DNA of 64,000 nucleotides. Origin: Erodium maritimum (Eukaryota; Streptophyta; Magnoliopsida; Geraniales; Geraniaceae). Shown in pieces: positions 11,906 to 23,332 of the stretch; positions within the stretch are counted from its first letter, which is position 1, and each line of letters begins with the position of its first letter. The notes under the pieces are model-generated. The model made no database searches and was not told where the DNA came from. It saw nothing but the letters and a program-made list of their open reading frames with translations. The DNA lies in the NCBI GenBank assembly GCA_963921825.1, contig OY997589.1:75996523-76060522 (forward strand), in the 5' to 3' direction. A program made the translations under genes and the position numbers.

Positions 11906-12206
11906 AAATTCTTCCAGTAGCCATTGTTATAAATGATTTTAAAAGAACCAAAACTCTTTATCCTGTAGTTGAGTCTGATTATCTATTCCACTTCCTCTGA
12001 TTATCACAGAAACAACATGAACATGAAGGTCTACTTGGTGGTTAATTTGGTGTTGGTGTGACTGTCGGCACCCACCGATACCGAGCACTAATTGCTCCTC
12101 ACTCTCTTTTGGCAGCCTAACTACTTCACGATCCACGGGTTTTCCGACGGTCTCGCCGCCGGAGCACTCTCACCCGCCGTACTCGTGCCGCCGGAGTACT
12201 TCATCT
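11906..12206 (-). pseudogene. possible exon of an unidentified minus-strand gene, split by a hAT-like element
   Basis: GC-rich, coding-like DNA lies on both sides of the element at 12,207-13,646. On the minus strand a frame starts at 13,686 (MSYSGGVSTEEM), meets the element, and resumes from 12,206 (KYSGGTSTAGESAPAARPSENPWIVK) to a stop at 12,121-12,123. The two parts share a YSGG-x-ST motif. The sequence AGATGA occurs next to both element ends, consistent with a target duplication. I do not recognise the protein. A plus-strand reading of the GC-rich patch is also open, so strand and coding status are uncertain. Confidence 0.25.
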
Positions 12207-13646
12207 CAGGGCCGGCCCAATGATATTTGGGCCTTAAGCGAGAATTTGATCGATATCTTTTTTTCCTATGAAAATTATAATAAGTAAATTTGTTCATAGA
12301 AGTATTATACTATATCATATTGAGAAAATAAGCATCAACGTCTATTTATAACACTAAAAAAAATCTAAAATAGGTGACAAAAATTAATTTCTAACAAGAC
12401 ACCCTCGATGAATAGTATTTAATGTCTAGAATTCTACATATATAAAAACTCAAATATTCAATATATTTTCATGTCAAGCTTAGATATAATAGGTTCAGAT
12501 GGTTCTAGAAAATTACACCAAATTCTGCTAGCTTATATGTGAACTCGTGTTTAGATATTTATTATCATCATCTTCTAGACTCTAACTAGTATTAATCATA
12601 TATAACCAAAGATAAGAAAACCGTCAGAACCAACATTAACGACGCAAGGTAGTATCTAGGTGAGAATTTTCTAGCACTAAGGACATTCGGTATCGAAACC
12701 CACCAGTTAACCAACACAAACAAAATATGACAAGACCAACACATTCTCTTGGTTACCTCATGATATATGTCCAAGTTCATTTAACTATTGTTGATCTTTA
12801 AGGCTTAAAAAAGCTTATAAACAAACTCGTGCCTATTGATCCTTTTGATTTGTGACTAAGGAATCACAAACAAACAATCGTTCATGTTCATGCCTTTTGG
12901 TCTTTCCTCTTTGTTGATTATCTCTATTTCCTGTGTGTAATAATTTCTTTGTAGTATGGACTCTCCGTTGAGCATCTCTATGCCCATTATTGGTAAGCAT
13001 CTCAATCTTTTATAAGTAAATAATGTTCTCTAGAGTCTGGGAAATACAACTCCATATGATAAGTATATAAAGTCATCTATACTAATTGTATTCTTTAATC
13101 ATGAAATGAAACTTACATACTTATTGCATTAATTTTTGAAGGGTTTCTTTTTTTATTTTGACTTGTATTTTAGTCAAGTTAGTCTCGGTTTCTTACACAA
13201 CCTTTACCGTTTGTAATGTATATTAGTACCCCCGAGTTTCAATATTGTTAAATCCAACGAGACTCATGCTTCTCTAGTCTTTTAGTTCCATAGATTATTC
13301 TTCGATAAATGATCCAAATTTTTTACTAAACATTTTAGTACAAAGTTAGGACATTCTAGCACAAGTTATTAATTATGTCATGTTTCTCTTCCAATAAGAC
13401 AATATTGATATTCTTGAAGGCTCATCTTTAGATACATATCTACATTTGAATGTATAAGAAATTTATTTATAAAGTATCAAAGAAGTAGGATATATCAAAT
13501 CAGCGGTTAATTGATTTCTCGTACGTTTGCTTCACATTTTTTTACTCAGATCATAAAAATTTATATTCAGTAATGGATTTTTTTTCTAGTTTCAATACGA
13601 GGCCTTAAGCGGTTGCTTAACTCGCTTAAAGCTTGAGCCGGCCCTG
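12207..13646. mobile_element. non-autonomous hAT-like element, CAGGGCCGGC termini
   Basis: A 1,440-bp AT-rich element bounded by inverted termini: CAGGGCCGGCCCAA at the left, TTGAGCCGGCCCTG at the right. The subterminal CTTAAGCG motifs occur at both ends. The CAGGG...CCCTG ends are typical of hAT elements. Flanking TCATCT sequences (before 12,207 and shortly after 13,646) suggest an imperfect 8-bp duplication. No transposase frame is present. Confidence 0.6.
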
Positions 13647-15066
13647 GGCTCATCTCCTCAGTACTGACGCCGCCGGAGTAGCTCATATCTCTCAGACACT
13701 GAAGGTATACAACCCAAAACTCAAATCTAAATTTTAATGAGATGCGAATTGGAGCCCATTATCTGCAGCCCAGTAGCATAATTAAAGTCGAGCTCGTTGT
13801 TCTTTTAGTCCAACCCAAATGAAACCCTACTTATCCATATAAATTTCTCACATTTTGCTCTGATTTCATTACCTTGGTAGATTGTTGCTTTGTTTTTTGT
13901 TCTTATAATTTGTGTTGATGTTCGTCGTGTTTTTGAGAATTTTCGATTTATTCCTTCAAGGATCGGTGATGTGACCTAATTTGAGATCCATGCCTCGTTT
14001 TTGTATTTATCAACCTTTTAGATCTGTAGTGTGTTAATTCTTCATTTTTTTTGTTCTTAATGTTGATATTGCTGATTTGCTTATGCATAATCTAGATCCC
14101 TGTTCATATACAACCTCATAACCCTAGTAATATTATCCACAAGACTCTCTTCTTGTTATTGGCATTTATCAATATTTTCAAGATTTATCTCTTTTCTCTT
14201 ACATATATTCTCTCTATTTTATACTGGATTTTGGTTTACATTTGGATCTATGATGTTACTTAACTATGATCTTTTGGTCTAGTTTTACATCTGATTTTTG
14301 TGTATTTGACTCATGCAACCTAAATCTCTATTTCTTCATTTTTTATTTATTGATTTCCTTCTTGTTTTTGATGTTAAGATCTTACAATTGTTGCTCATGG
14401 ATCGATGATTTAAAACCTGTCTGAGACTCATTTATTTTTTTGATATTTAGATCTTAATCTTGTTCTTATTTTCGTCATCCCTTTAAAGATCTTGATGTTA
14501 TTTTATTTCTTTCATGTTCCAATTTGTATATTTCATTTTCCATTTTGTTCTTGTGTTGGATCTGGTGTTATGTTTGTTCAACTCCAAAGCCCATAGACTT
14601 CAAACTGAGATCCAAGACATGTTTTGGATTGTATGTTTAGATTTTCTATTTTGTTATTGTAAATCAGGTCGGTCTATCCTTCCATTATTCGCTATTTAAA
14701 TATCCTAAACTCATTATTAAAATAATAGTATCTTAGTGACATTTAATATTTTTCTATGATATTGTGTTGATAAATTGTTGATTCTAAAAGAAATAGAATG
14801 ATGTTCTATAATATTATTTAAATTGAATCTAAAAAAAGTGAATGAACGAGAGTAGATCCAACCGCTATGTTTTTTTGATAAGGATATAATTATTTTATAC
14901 TCATAAGCGTAAGTTTTTGTATTTGATAGTGTATGTACGAGTATAAATATTTGGTAAATAAATAATTTTGTTAAGCCTCGAATCTAATTTATTATAATAG
15001 ATCATGTTAAGTTTTTTTATAACATATTCGGTACGATTATACTGATATACTGGATTTTTGTATCAG
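13647..15066. other. T-rich spacer or intron-like DNA
   Basis: After a short GC-rich patch (13,655-13,710) there is about 1.3 kb of strongly T-rich plus-strand sequence with a possible donor (CTGAAG|GTATAC near 13,712). It looks like a long plant leader intron, but no exons can be joined to it with confidence. No gene is called. Confidence 0.3.
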
Positions 15067-15512
15067 ATGAAAGTAAACATGATGTTCATTGTTGTGGGTC
15101 ATTTTTCGGGGCCACAGAAATTCCAGATACACGTTCTCTGGTCCAACATGGTGGACGGAAGCAAGCCACCTCTGAATCCCACTATTCATCATCCAACTAA
15201 CAATGTTGTACTAATTTAAAAGTGTGATTAATATTGATCTAAAAATAATCTACTGCTCATAAGTTGTTTTTGTTTTTGTTTACTGCTCAGAAATTCTAAC
15301 GAGATGAATTGCAAGTGAGGAGAAAACGGGTTCGGGCTGTGGACTCATGAGTTTCTAAAACACGGAAGACGCACATAATTCACATACGAGCAGTACGTCG
15401 CAGGGGGCTTGGCGGCGTTCAATAGCCTTGATTTGTCCGGAGTTGAAAGATTGGCAGGGGAATCATATAAGGACACGACCTTGTACGCGTATGTCCAGGG
15501 GATAACTAGGAC
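15067..15512 (+). pseudogene. two unrecognised coding-like fragments
   Basis: A 51-residue frame at 15,067-15,219 (starts MKVNMMFIVVGHFSGPQKF) follows a possible acceptor TTTTTGTATCAG. A second open stretch at about 15,378-15,512 encodes FTYEQYVAGGLAAFNSLDLS and about 26 further residues. Both have protein-like composition, unlike the flanks, but I do not recognise a family. The second ends where a hAT-like element begins (15,513). They may be exon remnants of one broken host gene. Confidence 0.25.
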
Positions 15513-15780
15513 CAGGGGCGTATTTAGAGGGTTATAGGGTATACCATGGCATACCCTAGTCCCCAAAAGGTATATACAATCGTAGAGTTTTCAGATACAT
15601 TCGATTTGATATCTTACGGACATAAATTGGAGTTCATATGAAAAAGTTATGGTCATTTTAAGATTTGCATTGCACGTAGTTTGCACATAGTTTGCATGTG
15701 AGTGTAGCTTCCATTTATTTATTTTACCGCATTTAGAAATAGTCGATGGCATAGCATAAATTATATTTCTAGACCCGTCT
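15513..15780. mobile_element. small hAT-like MITE
   Basis: It begins CAGGGGCGTATTTAGAGGG and ends near ATTTCTAGACCCGTCT, a loose inverse. Flanking CTAGGAC and CTAGAC are similar, as expected for an aged 8-bp duplication. About 270 bp, no coding capacity. Confidence 0.4.
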
Positions 15781-16169
15781 CTAGACGGAAGTGAAAAATG
15801 AATGAGTAATCAGATGTTTTATGAGAGTTGAGGTCTTCTTTTTAAACATTGAAAATGTCTCGATGGCCTTAGCGACAGTTAGAAACCATACACGTGCGGA
15901 GCATATAGAAGTGCTCGAAGGACGAAACCTTGTAAAATGGTTACGCATAGACTAACGGAACAATATGTTGACGACGGATGCCCTTCTGGTCGGAACGGAA
16001 CGGGAATATCTTGTTAATCGACAGACGAACATAACAAGAACAAATGGTACTACAGAGATCACAACGGTTAGCCAAGACACGAAGACCGAACAATTTTTTA
16101 GAAGAGACGACAACATTATGTAGATTGAGCGGCATCTGAGGACTGAAGGATTGCAACGGAAGGGGTGAA

Positions 16170-16905
16170 CTACGGTGACTCTCCGGTCGGAACGGAGCAA
16201 TAATACAAACTTGGGATGCTGGTTGGAAAGGCTCTCCAGTCGGGACATAATAGCAACATGCAATTTGAACGTCGATCAGAATGTTGGCAATGACTCTCCG
16301 GTCGGAACAGAGCAGTAACAAGAACTTGAAAATGGTCGGTCATAACGAATCAAATAACTCTCCGTTTGGAACGGAGCAGCAACACGAAAATAGAACGCCA
16401 GTTGGAACGACGACAAATAACTCTCCGATCGGAACAGTTCAAATAGATCCTCGATCAGAACGAAGTAGAAACACAAGAACGACCGATTGGAACGACTCAA
16501 ATCTCCCGTCGGAATGGAGCAACAACACAATAATAGCCGTTGGGACGACTCAAATAGCTCTCTGGCAGAACAGAGAAACAACACAATAATGGTCGGTTGA
16601 AACGACTCGGGTCTCTAGTCGGAACGGAGCAACAACACAAAAATAGCCGGTCGGAATGGCTTAAATAGCTCTCTGGTCGGAATAGAGCAGCAACACGATC
16701 TTGGAACGCCGATCAGAACGACGGTAATGGCTCTCCGGTCGGGACGGAGCAGCAACACAAACTTGGAACGTCGGTCGGAACGACGGTAATGACTCTCTAG
16801 TCAGGATGGAGCAGCAACACGAACTTGGAACGCCGGTCAAAACAGTGATAATGGCTTTCCGATCGGTACGGAGCACCAACGCAAACTTAGAGTGCCGGTC
16901 AGAAT
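16170..16905. repeat. minisatellite, ~62-bp unit, about 12 copies
   Basis: Imperfect tandem copies carry the motif CTCTCCGGTCGGAACGGAGC, then AGCAACACGAACTTGGAACG and a second CGGTCGGAACGACGG. Spacing is about 60-66 bp, with short variants in the middle. Long frames on both strands across this array follow from the repeat and are not genes. A weaker half-unit lies near 15,985. The unit is itself made of two related CGGTCGGAACG halves. Confidence 0.8.
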
Positions 16906-17542
16906 CTATGATAGAATTTTTTTCAAATCTGCCTGAGTGGCACACGTTCTACACGCCTTTGTGTAACACATGCTATGTGACGAATCTGTTCTGTAGCCTG
17001 TTTTGTGCACGTAAGACCAAGTGCATCTTTCAAATCAGTTTTCATGTGTTGTCTTCCTTCTTGCGTGTTGTTACCTGTTGAAGCTATGCCTCGTCTTTTC
17101 AATAAGAAAACAACTCTGTTAGTCCTTTATTCTGACAGCAACTTAAGTAAATGGGCAATAAATATTGCCAAATCATATCTTCTTGTACACTCAAATATTA
17201 GCCAATTTTTTTATCATATGACTTATCTTTCTCTCCAACAAGAAATCAAGTTGGAGTTGGAGTAAAACTGAACAATAAGCTTTTGGAATAAGCTTTAACA
17301 CTCTGCAACTCTTTTTGGAGAAAGAGGCATTAAGAGGACTTGAGAAGAATGGTTCCTCGAAAAACGTAGCAACGCCAACAGTGTTGATAGAGAAAGTTAG
17401 TGGAAATGGTCGGATCTTCTACAACGTACAACATAATACCAACAAACGAGGCTGATTCTGTTGATTTACGGTGGGGATGGAGCGGAAACAACAGTAAAGA
17501 CGAGGTCGTGGCACTCCGGTGGAGTCAATCGAGGGGCTACCG
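16906..17542. other. spacer, nothing recognised
   Basis: No gene or element ends are seen. The part from about 17,260 may belong to the internal region of the old LTR element whose LTR lies at 18,082-18,317. Confidence 0.3.
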
Positions 17543-17893
17543 TGTTGAAGTCTGAGTCCCACATTGAAAGTGTGTGGATAAATTGACCACTTGATATACA
17601 TCTTGATGCCTCCACCCATTAGTTCGAGCTTTTGGGTTGGATTGGGCTTTAATATGGTATCAGAGCTGGTTTGGCCTAAGGCTTGTTTATCACCTCCACC
17701 TTGTGATCTCCAGCCCATATGCAGATGTCCAGTCCTGATATGGCCCACGTGTAGATGTCCAGTCCTACACGTGTGGGGGAGTGTTGAAGTGTGAGTCCCA
17801 CATTGAAAGTGTGTGGATAAATTGACCACTTGATATACATCTTGATGCCTCCACCCATCAGTTCGAGCTTTTGGGTTGGATTGAGCTTTAACA
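17543..17893 (+). mobile_element. TRIM (terminal-repeat retrotransposon in miniature), whole in outline
   Basis: Two 112-bp direct repeats (17,543-17,654 and 17,782-17,893), each starting TGTTGAAG and about 95% alike, enclose only 127 bp. The internal part starts directly with TGGTATCAGAGCTGGT, a tRNA-Met primer-binding site, and ends with a GTGTGGGGGAG polypurine tract. TRIMs carry no genes and depend on other LTR elements for movement. No clean 5-bp target duplication is seen. Ends and parts look complete. Confidence 0.85.
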
Positions 17894-18317
17894 CCGGCGT
17901 TCAACTGGTTGAGGAATCAGTTGGGATCCGGACCAAAACATGTGGTATAACAACCACGAAGCGGAAACAGGTAAATCAAAAACTGATTCTATCTTCTGGT
18001 TGCCTTGCCCACCCGTTAGTAAATTAACGAGTGGGCAAAGCCACAGAAATTTTTGAGAAGCTTACTAAAGCTCTGATATCATGTTAATTTGGGATGTGGA
18101 ATATGAAAAAGAACTTGTATTGATTGTTGTTGTGCTTGATGATATTCAGCTTACAATAGATGATATATATACACATAAAAGGGTACTACAAAGTCAAGGA
18201 AGGCTGAGGGCTACAATGTGAGCTATTCTAAAGGTTGGTAGAGTTGAGGTGAGCAAAGTCAAAGAAGTCGGAGAGTTGCGGTGCAAAGTCAAGATGGCCA
18301 ATTCATGTTTTCTAACA
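17894..18317 (-). mobile_element. Copia-type LTR with primer-binding site, remnant
   Basis: A 236-bp block with TG...CA ends (18,082-18,317) is preceded by AAGCTCTGATATCAT, the reverse of a tRNA-Met primer-binding site, so it reads as a 5' LTR on the minus strand. Adjacent DNA to the left is probably its leader; a strong hairpin (arms 18,005-18,017 and 18,026-18,038) lies there. The rest of the element is missing or unrecognisable. Fossil. Confidence 0.55.
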
Positions 18318-18319
18318 AT

Positions 18320-18675
18320 CCGCCTAGGCACTATTATATGCCTAGCCGTCCCGCCTAGTCGTTTAGGTGCTTTGGACAATTTTGCATAGTATAATGATTA
18401 AATTAAGATAACTATGATTATGCAGAGTTGTTTGGTGTTGGTGATATTAAAGGTTGTGTTTATGAGTTGTTTAGTGTTATTGTTTAGGTATTTTAAATAT
18501 TTTTTATACCATTTGTAATATAATGAAATTCATAATTTGTTTCTATATATAGTAATATATTTATTAAAAAAATTAAAAATGGAAAAATGCAAATCCGATT
18601 AATCGTCGTCTAGTCCCCGATTAATCCCCAAAGACCCTAACCGTCCGACTAGCGCCTAGCGATTTTTAGATACTT
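18320..18675. repeat. MITE-like repeat with CGCCTAG-rich ends
   Basis: The ends carry several copies of GCCTAG/CTAGCG in opposite orientation (CGCCTAGGCAC at the left, GACTAGCGCCTAGCG at the right) around AT-rich DNA. This resembles a widespread plant MITE type. Exact ends and target duplication are not resolved. Confidence 0.35.
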
Positions 18676-18859
18676 GACTATGATCAATTCTTATATCATA
18701 ACTCTTACATAACAAGTTTCTTATATCTTAACAAGTTATTTCTCAAAATGTATCAAAATCTGTTAGATTTGACTAATTCCGTTAACTTGATAGCGCATTC
18801 TTCTCACGTGATTGTTTAAAATTTCTTAAATGGAAGGATTTCCCTAGCATATTTGATTA

Positions 18860-19320
18860 AAAATCCTTTCCAAAAGTCTCCTGTCCCATGTTCTACCACT
18901 GCCACTATAAGTGGGAACAGGTCATTATTGGCACCCCTAGCCACAACTGATATAAAGATGTCGTGGGGAGATTTCATGTGGCATCTATCAAGTCCTATAA
19001 ATGGCTTACACCTGTTAATAAAGCCAGATTTTCTGAGCTTTGTCCGTTACACACTGTCGTTTGAAATAGGGTGGACTGTTGTCATCGATATGGATTTTGA
19101 ATCTGAAATCCAGGTTACTCTTCGGGAGACCATATTTATTCAACATCCTATATTGGTAATCAAAGTGAATGAGCCTCCTTATTCGATTACACGATAGACT
19201 ATCCTAATGTTAATTTGCAACTGAAGACCTCCATCAATCTTATTCTTGAACTCCTCGACATCAATATTTATACGATCCTTTATGTGCTTTGAATACCTAC
19301 CCGAAATGATAATAGGAAGG
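18860..19320 (-). mobile_element. Mutator-like (MULE) transposase fragment
   Basis: Minus-strand translation gives KHIKDRINIDVEEFKNKI, then GFINRCKPFIGLDRCHMK, then FISVVARGANNDLFPLIVAV and VEHGTGDFW. This order fits the N-terminal and catalytic-core start of plant MULE transposases (CRPF-I-G-LDG-CHLKG...A.G.D.NN..FP.AFAVVE). The expected first catalytic Asp is present in LDR. The stretch between the first two blocks is broken by stop codons and the downstream half of the domain is absent, so this is a decayed DNA transposon fragment. It lies just upstream of the plastid-protein gene. Confidence 0.7.
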
Positions 19321-19444
19321 ATGAAAGTGAAATTTTCCTATGAGATTATATTTAAATTGTTTGAGACCGTTTGATACATTTTGAAGTTGAAGTTGAACAT
19401 AATAAAGTTAGATGCAATAAGTCGGTCAATGCTCGTCTCTGAAA

Positions 19445-22400
19445 ATGGCACTCGCTTGCTTGTCTTTCTACGACGCATGGCAATTGCTCCTTCCCAGGAG
19501 CTTCTCTACCCTCCCATTCCCTTGTTCATCTTCCAGTACCATTGGCACCGGCAATCTCCTCCTGAGACAGTTACCTTATCCTCGCTTAATTCGCGTCGTT
19601 GCTGCGGCGGCCAAGGACTCTGCTTCCGGCGAAACCGCAAACCCTAGAAGCAAGACGCTATTCGAGGAGGAAGACGAAGAAGTGGAAGAGGATTTGCCTT
19701 GGATTCAGGACAAGGCACTGGACCTGGTCGAGTTCACTGGTTCAGTGTCTCAGGCCATTCCTGGCCCTAGAGTCGGCCACAGCTCCTTGCCGTGGATTCT
19801 CGCCGCTCCCTTGGGTTATGCCGCCGTTACGTTCCTTATTGCATTCGTGAAGACCGTCAGGAAATTCAACTCTCCCAAGGAGAAACGCCGCCGGTTGGTC
19901 CGTCCTCTTCACTCTCTCAGTTCAATACAAAAAAAATGTTTGAAATTCTCACTACAATTGCTGCTGTGTAATGACTTGTATGTTCATTGCAGATGATTAA
20001 AGATTTTGTGTTATTGTTGACAGTTTGATATATGAGTTTACTTCTCTGAGCTGCAATTGCTGTTGTGTAATGGCTTATGTTATATGTTTATTGCAGTTGG
20101 TCACACTCTAATTGATTGTGTATTTGTTTAAAGATTTTGTGGATGATGATCCGCTTAATTTGCTATTTATGTGTTCAGGTCATTAAAAATGCCATGCTAT
20201 GCAAATCTGTAGATGACTTGTTCCAAAATGGAAGAGATGGTCTTCAATCCGCCTTGAACGAGCTTGCCGAGAAGGTGAGAGATCTGTGCCCAGTATAGTA
20301 CAAATTGATTTCAGCTACTTTTCCTTACAAGGCTTATATGTGTGTCATCTTATAGTGTCACAATGTATGAATGTGATGGAGAACTTTAAGTGTGTGCCTC
20401 GATCTTCAAGCAATTATCGTGTATAGTGAAAGCAACTTGTCTCATTCTAGTTGTAGATTGTCAACATGGGGCGGATTTTGAGTGACTAAATATTTTTTTA
20501 TCAGAATGAGTGAGTAAAGATCGACTGTACTGAAGACTGATTACCATTCATAAACAGGAATGTGCTTTATTAGAGATGTCGCTTTATAATTGTATTGTGC
20601 ACATCTAATATGAAATGGTAATTAACATCCAGACAGGTTTTAGCATGGAGGAAGTTTTGCGCAAGTACATTCGATATGCATTCAATGATAAACCTTTCAA
20701 CCCAGACTTGGTTGCCAATTTGATTGAGCTCAGGAAGGCTACATTGCTGGATGATTCGCAGGTTGCTGAGGTTCTTAATGAGATATCAAGGAGGATTGTG
20801 CGAGAGAAAGGTACTTTGTCATATCACTGCTTGTGATATTTCTCTGATTCATGTGCATCTTTTAATTTAGGTACTTATCCATACTCATTTTGGGCATACA
20901 GTGGAATTGCGAAAACCATGTGATAAATTCAGACTTTCCACTAATTAGGTTGGTTAATTCAATTTGTGGTCAGCTGTGGTGTACTCTTGCTGCACTTGCA
21001 GCATCTGGCCTGCATCAGAACCTATTTTCAAAGCATGTTTGTTTTAAAGGTTGTGAAAATATAGGTCATTAAGCCGTTGAAAAGAGGCACATGGAACCAG
21101 GAAGGGGTCATATTTTTAATGCATGATAAAACGTAGACAATGATCAGGCTTGTTTGGAAGGTCCTGCCTGAAAATTAGTTGTGGGATAAATCATAATAAT
21201 CTCCCTTCAGGTAGGTCAAAATAGGGACCTGACTCTAGTATTACTTTGCTAAGCTTTGCATTGGGCTGCTATCCTTCACACCAAGGGTCTTAGGCATCAG
21301 ACATGTTAGTTCTAATAATTGAATCCATTGCATCTTCATCACCTTTCAGAAGATGCAAGCAGAAGGTGTTCAAGGACAATATAAGTGTGGGACTAATCAT
21401 TGTCAAGTCAACTATCTGAGTTAGGGATCTCAGAACTCTTAGAGGGAGGCATTTTTAAGTAACAAAATTGAATTCTGTTGGCAAATATTATCATTATCAT
21501 TATCATCATCATAATATTAATATTTTTATTTATAATAAATATACTTTACACCATATAGAAGATTGTTGATTTTCTTGTGTGTTTGAACTGGTTTACTGTT
21601 GATATGCATTGCCTGCATGCCTTTCAGTATGGATACATAATTCTGGATCACTTCAGAGGCCATATCCAAAATGAAATTTTCGTTGAAGAAATACATATGC
21701 CTTTGTATCATTCTTAATTTTAGGCTGACCAGTTGTCTTTGTTTTCAGGCCCTGTTGTAATGAACATGTCAGGGTATTCTGAGACTGGTTTTAAGAGAAA
21801 GCTGGCTGTGAAAGCTCTATTCAGCAAGGTCTTTTATCTTTCTGAGGTCAGTAGTTAGAGTTTGTTTTTATCTTTGCATGTCTTACTTTTTATCTATTTG
21901 AAGTCTCTCTCTCTCTGCTTAGTTTAATCAATTCTTGAAAGCTTTGAACCAATCATGTCTAAGAATTGCATGGCGGCTCTAAGGATGGAAGCTCCGATAA
22001 ATGAGTTGATAAATGTGTTTTAAATTACTTTGTTCTTTTTCAAATGTTACTTCGTTCTTCTTAGACTCGTTCAATACTTTTCCCACAAGTAGCGTGATAA
22101 ATTGATTGCATTTTTGTTTGATCTTGTGAGCCAGTTACCAGAGTTCTGCTCAAGGAATAGTTCCTTAGGCGTCAAAGAAATTTTTGGAGTTACAGAGTAG
22201 GCCTCTATCTTCAACATGTTTCTCCATTTTAGTTTCGGAGAAGAATGAAAGAAAGAAAACAACTGGAAATGCCCCTTTTCTCTTCTCTTGATTTAATTCT
22301 GGTTTACTTTTTCTCACTGTTCTTTCTTGTTTTGCAATTATATTTTACAGTGAAGATGCAGATGAACTCCGAGCACACACGCAATCTGAAGGCGGGGATA

Positions 22401-22471
22401 TGGATTCTCTGGAAAGGATGGTTGACAATTCAGACATAGAGGAACTCAGTGAGGAATCTTCAGACCCCTGA
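19445..22471 (+). CDS. chloroplast-targeted single-pass membrane protein, conserved, function unknown (6 exons)
   Basis: Exons 19,445-19,897, 20,179-20,274, 20,633-20,810, 21,749-21,846, 22,135-22,196 and 22,351-22,471 join in frame to 335 residues, all with GT-AG introns. Residues 1-55 are Ser/Leu/Arg-rich with few acids, as in a chloroplast transit peptide. An acidic stretch follows (EEEDEEVEEDL, about 75-85), then one membrane segment (about 115-134, PWILAAPLGYAAVTFLIAFV) closed by a basic KTVRKFNSPKEKRRR. The C-terminal half is a helical domain (MEEVLRKYIRYAFNDKPFNP, SQVAEVLNEISRRIV, LPEFCSRNSSLGVKEIFGVT) and ends in an acidic tail. I believe this family is plant-conserved and annotated as an uncharacterised chloroplast protein, but I cannot give a symbol. 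The exon 1 donor (GTCCGT) is slightly unusual. Confidence 0.85.
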
Positions 22472-23332
22472 TTTGCTGAGGCATGATCTCATACGAAGTG
22501 AACTGAGATAGAACAGACTACAGAACTTGGCCCGGACGAAGATCTATCAGTGATACTTAGCCCGCTATTTTAAGCTAAAATTTTGATGAGCCTATTGTTT
22601 CGGTTTATGGCATTAGTGTCAATATTGGTTTAGAGAATGTTGAAATTGGTCTTTTATCTTGTGTGTGGATTTAGAGTTTTGGTAGGAAGCATCATAGAAT
22701 TGGAAATATATGTTTAACTGGATACACTAATGCACAGTGCCCGCTGAAGAAATGCCTCCAGACAAGCCAGAGGCGATGTTCGGCATTAAATCCTGAAATC
22801 TGTATGAAATGTTGAATCCATGTGAAGAATCGGGTCGAAGAATGCATATTGTACATTGTTAGTTATAGTAGGAGTCTTCAGTATAGTTATAGTAGTTGGG
22901 ATTTTTCAATATGATCCTCAGGCATGCCCTTTCTACTCTTCTTATTTCATCAATGCAATCTGGTATTCATTCACAACATCACTATATTGATTGACAAAAT
23001 ATTCCCAACTCAATAAAGACATGATTTTCTCAATCAAGATTAGTAGGGTTAAGACAGGATTTAAGGTCTTGTATTAACCTATTTACAGCGACCATATTTC
23101 ATCTCACATCTAATACATATATATAATTAAATATGGTTATATATGGACCTGAAAGAAGGAACATAAACCAGAATAAAAAGCAAATGAACGACTCTTCAAA
23201 TGACTAACATCGTCAATTTTTCTCTCAGGACTTGGACTTCACTGTTTTTGTCTCTCTGTTAGAGAACTGTATGCAACAATGGTGGCAAATAAGTAATCAG
23301 AGCCAGAAATGGACAAGAAAAATGCAAAAAGA
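22472..23332. other. 3'UTR and spacer between the plastid gene and tRNA-Asp
   Basis: The first few hundred bases are the likely 3'UTR of the plastid-protein gene. The rest is AT-rich spacer with no frame or repeat I can support. Confidence 0.45.
23326..23330 (-). terminator. Pol III terminator of tRNA-Asp
   Basis: Five consecutive T on the minus strand lie two bases past the tRNA 3' end, the standard RNA polymerase III stop signal. Confidence 0.75.

Noticed and set aside
15941-16945. Overlapping frames of 90-126 residues on both strands
   Set aside because: They are by-products of the 62-bp minisatellite, whose unit repeats the same words in every frame.
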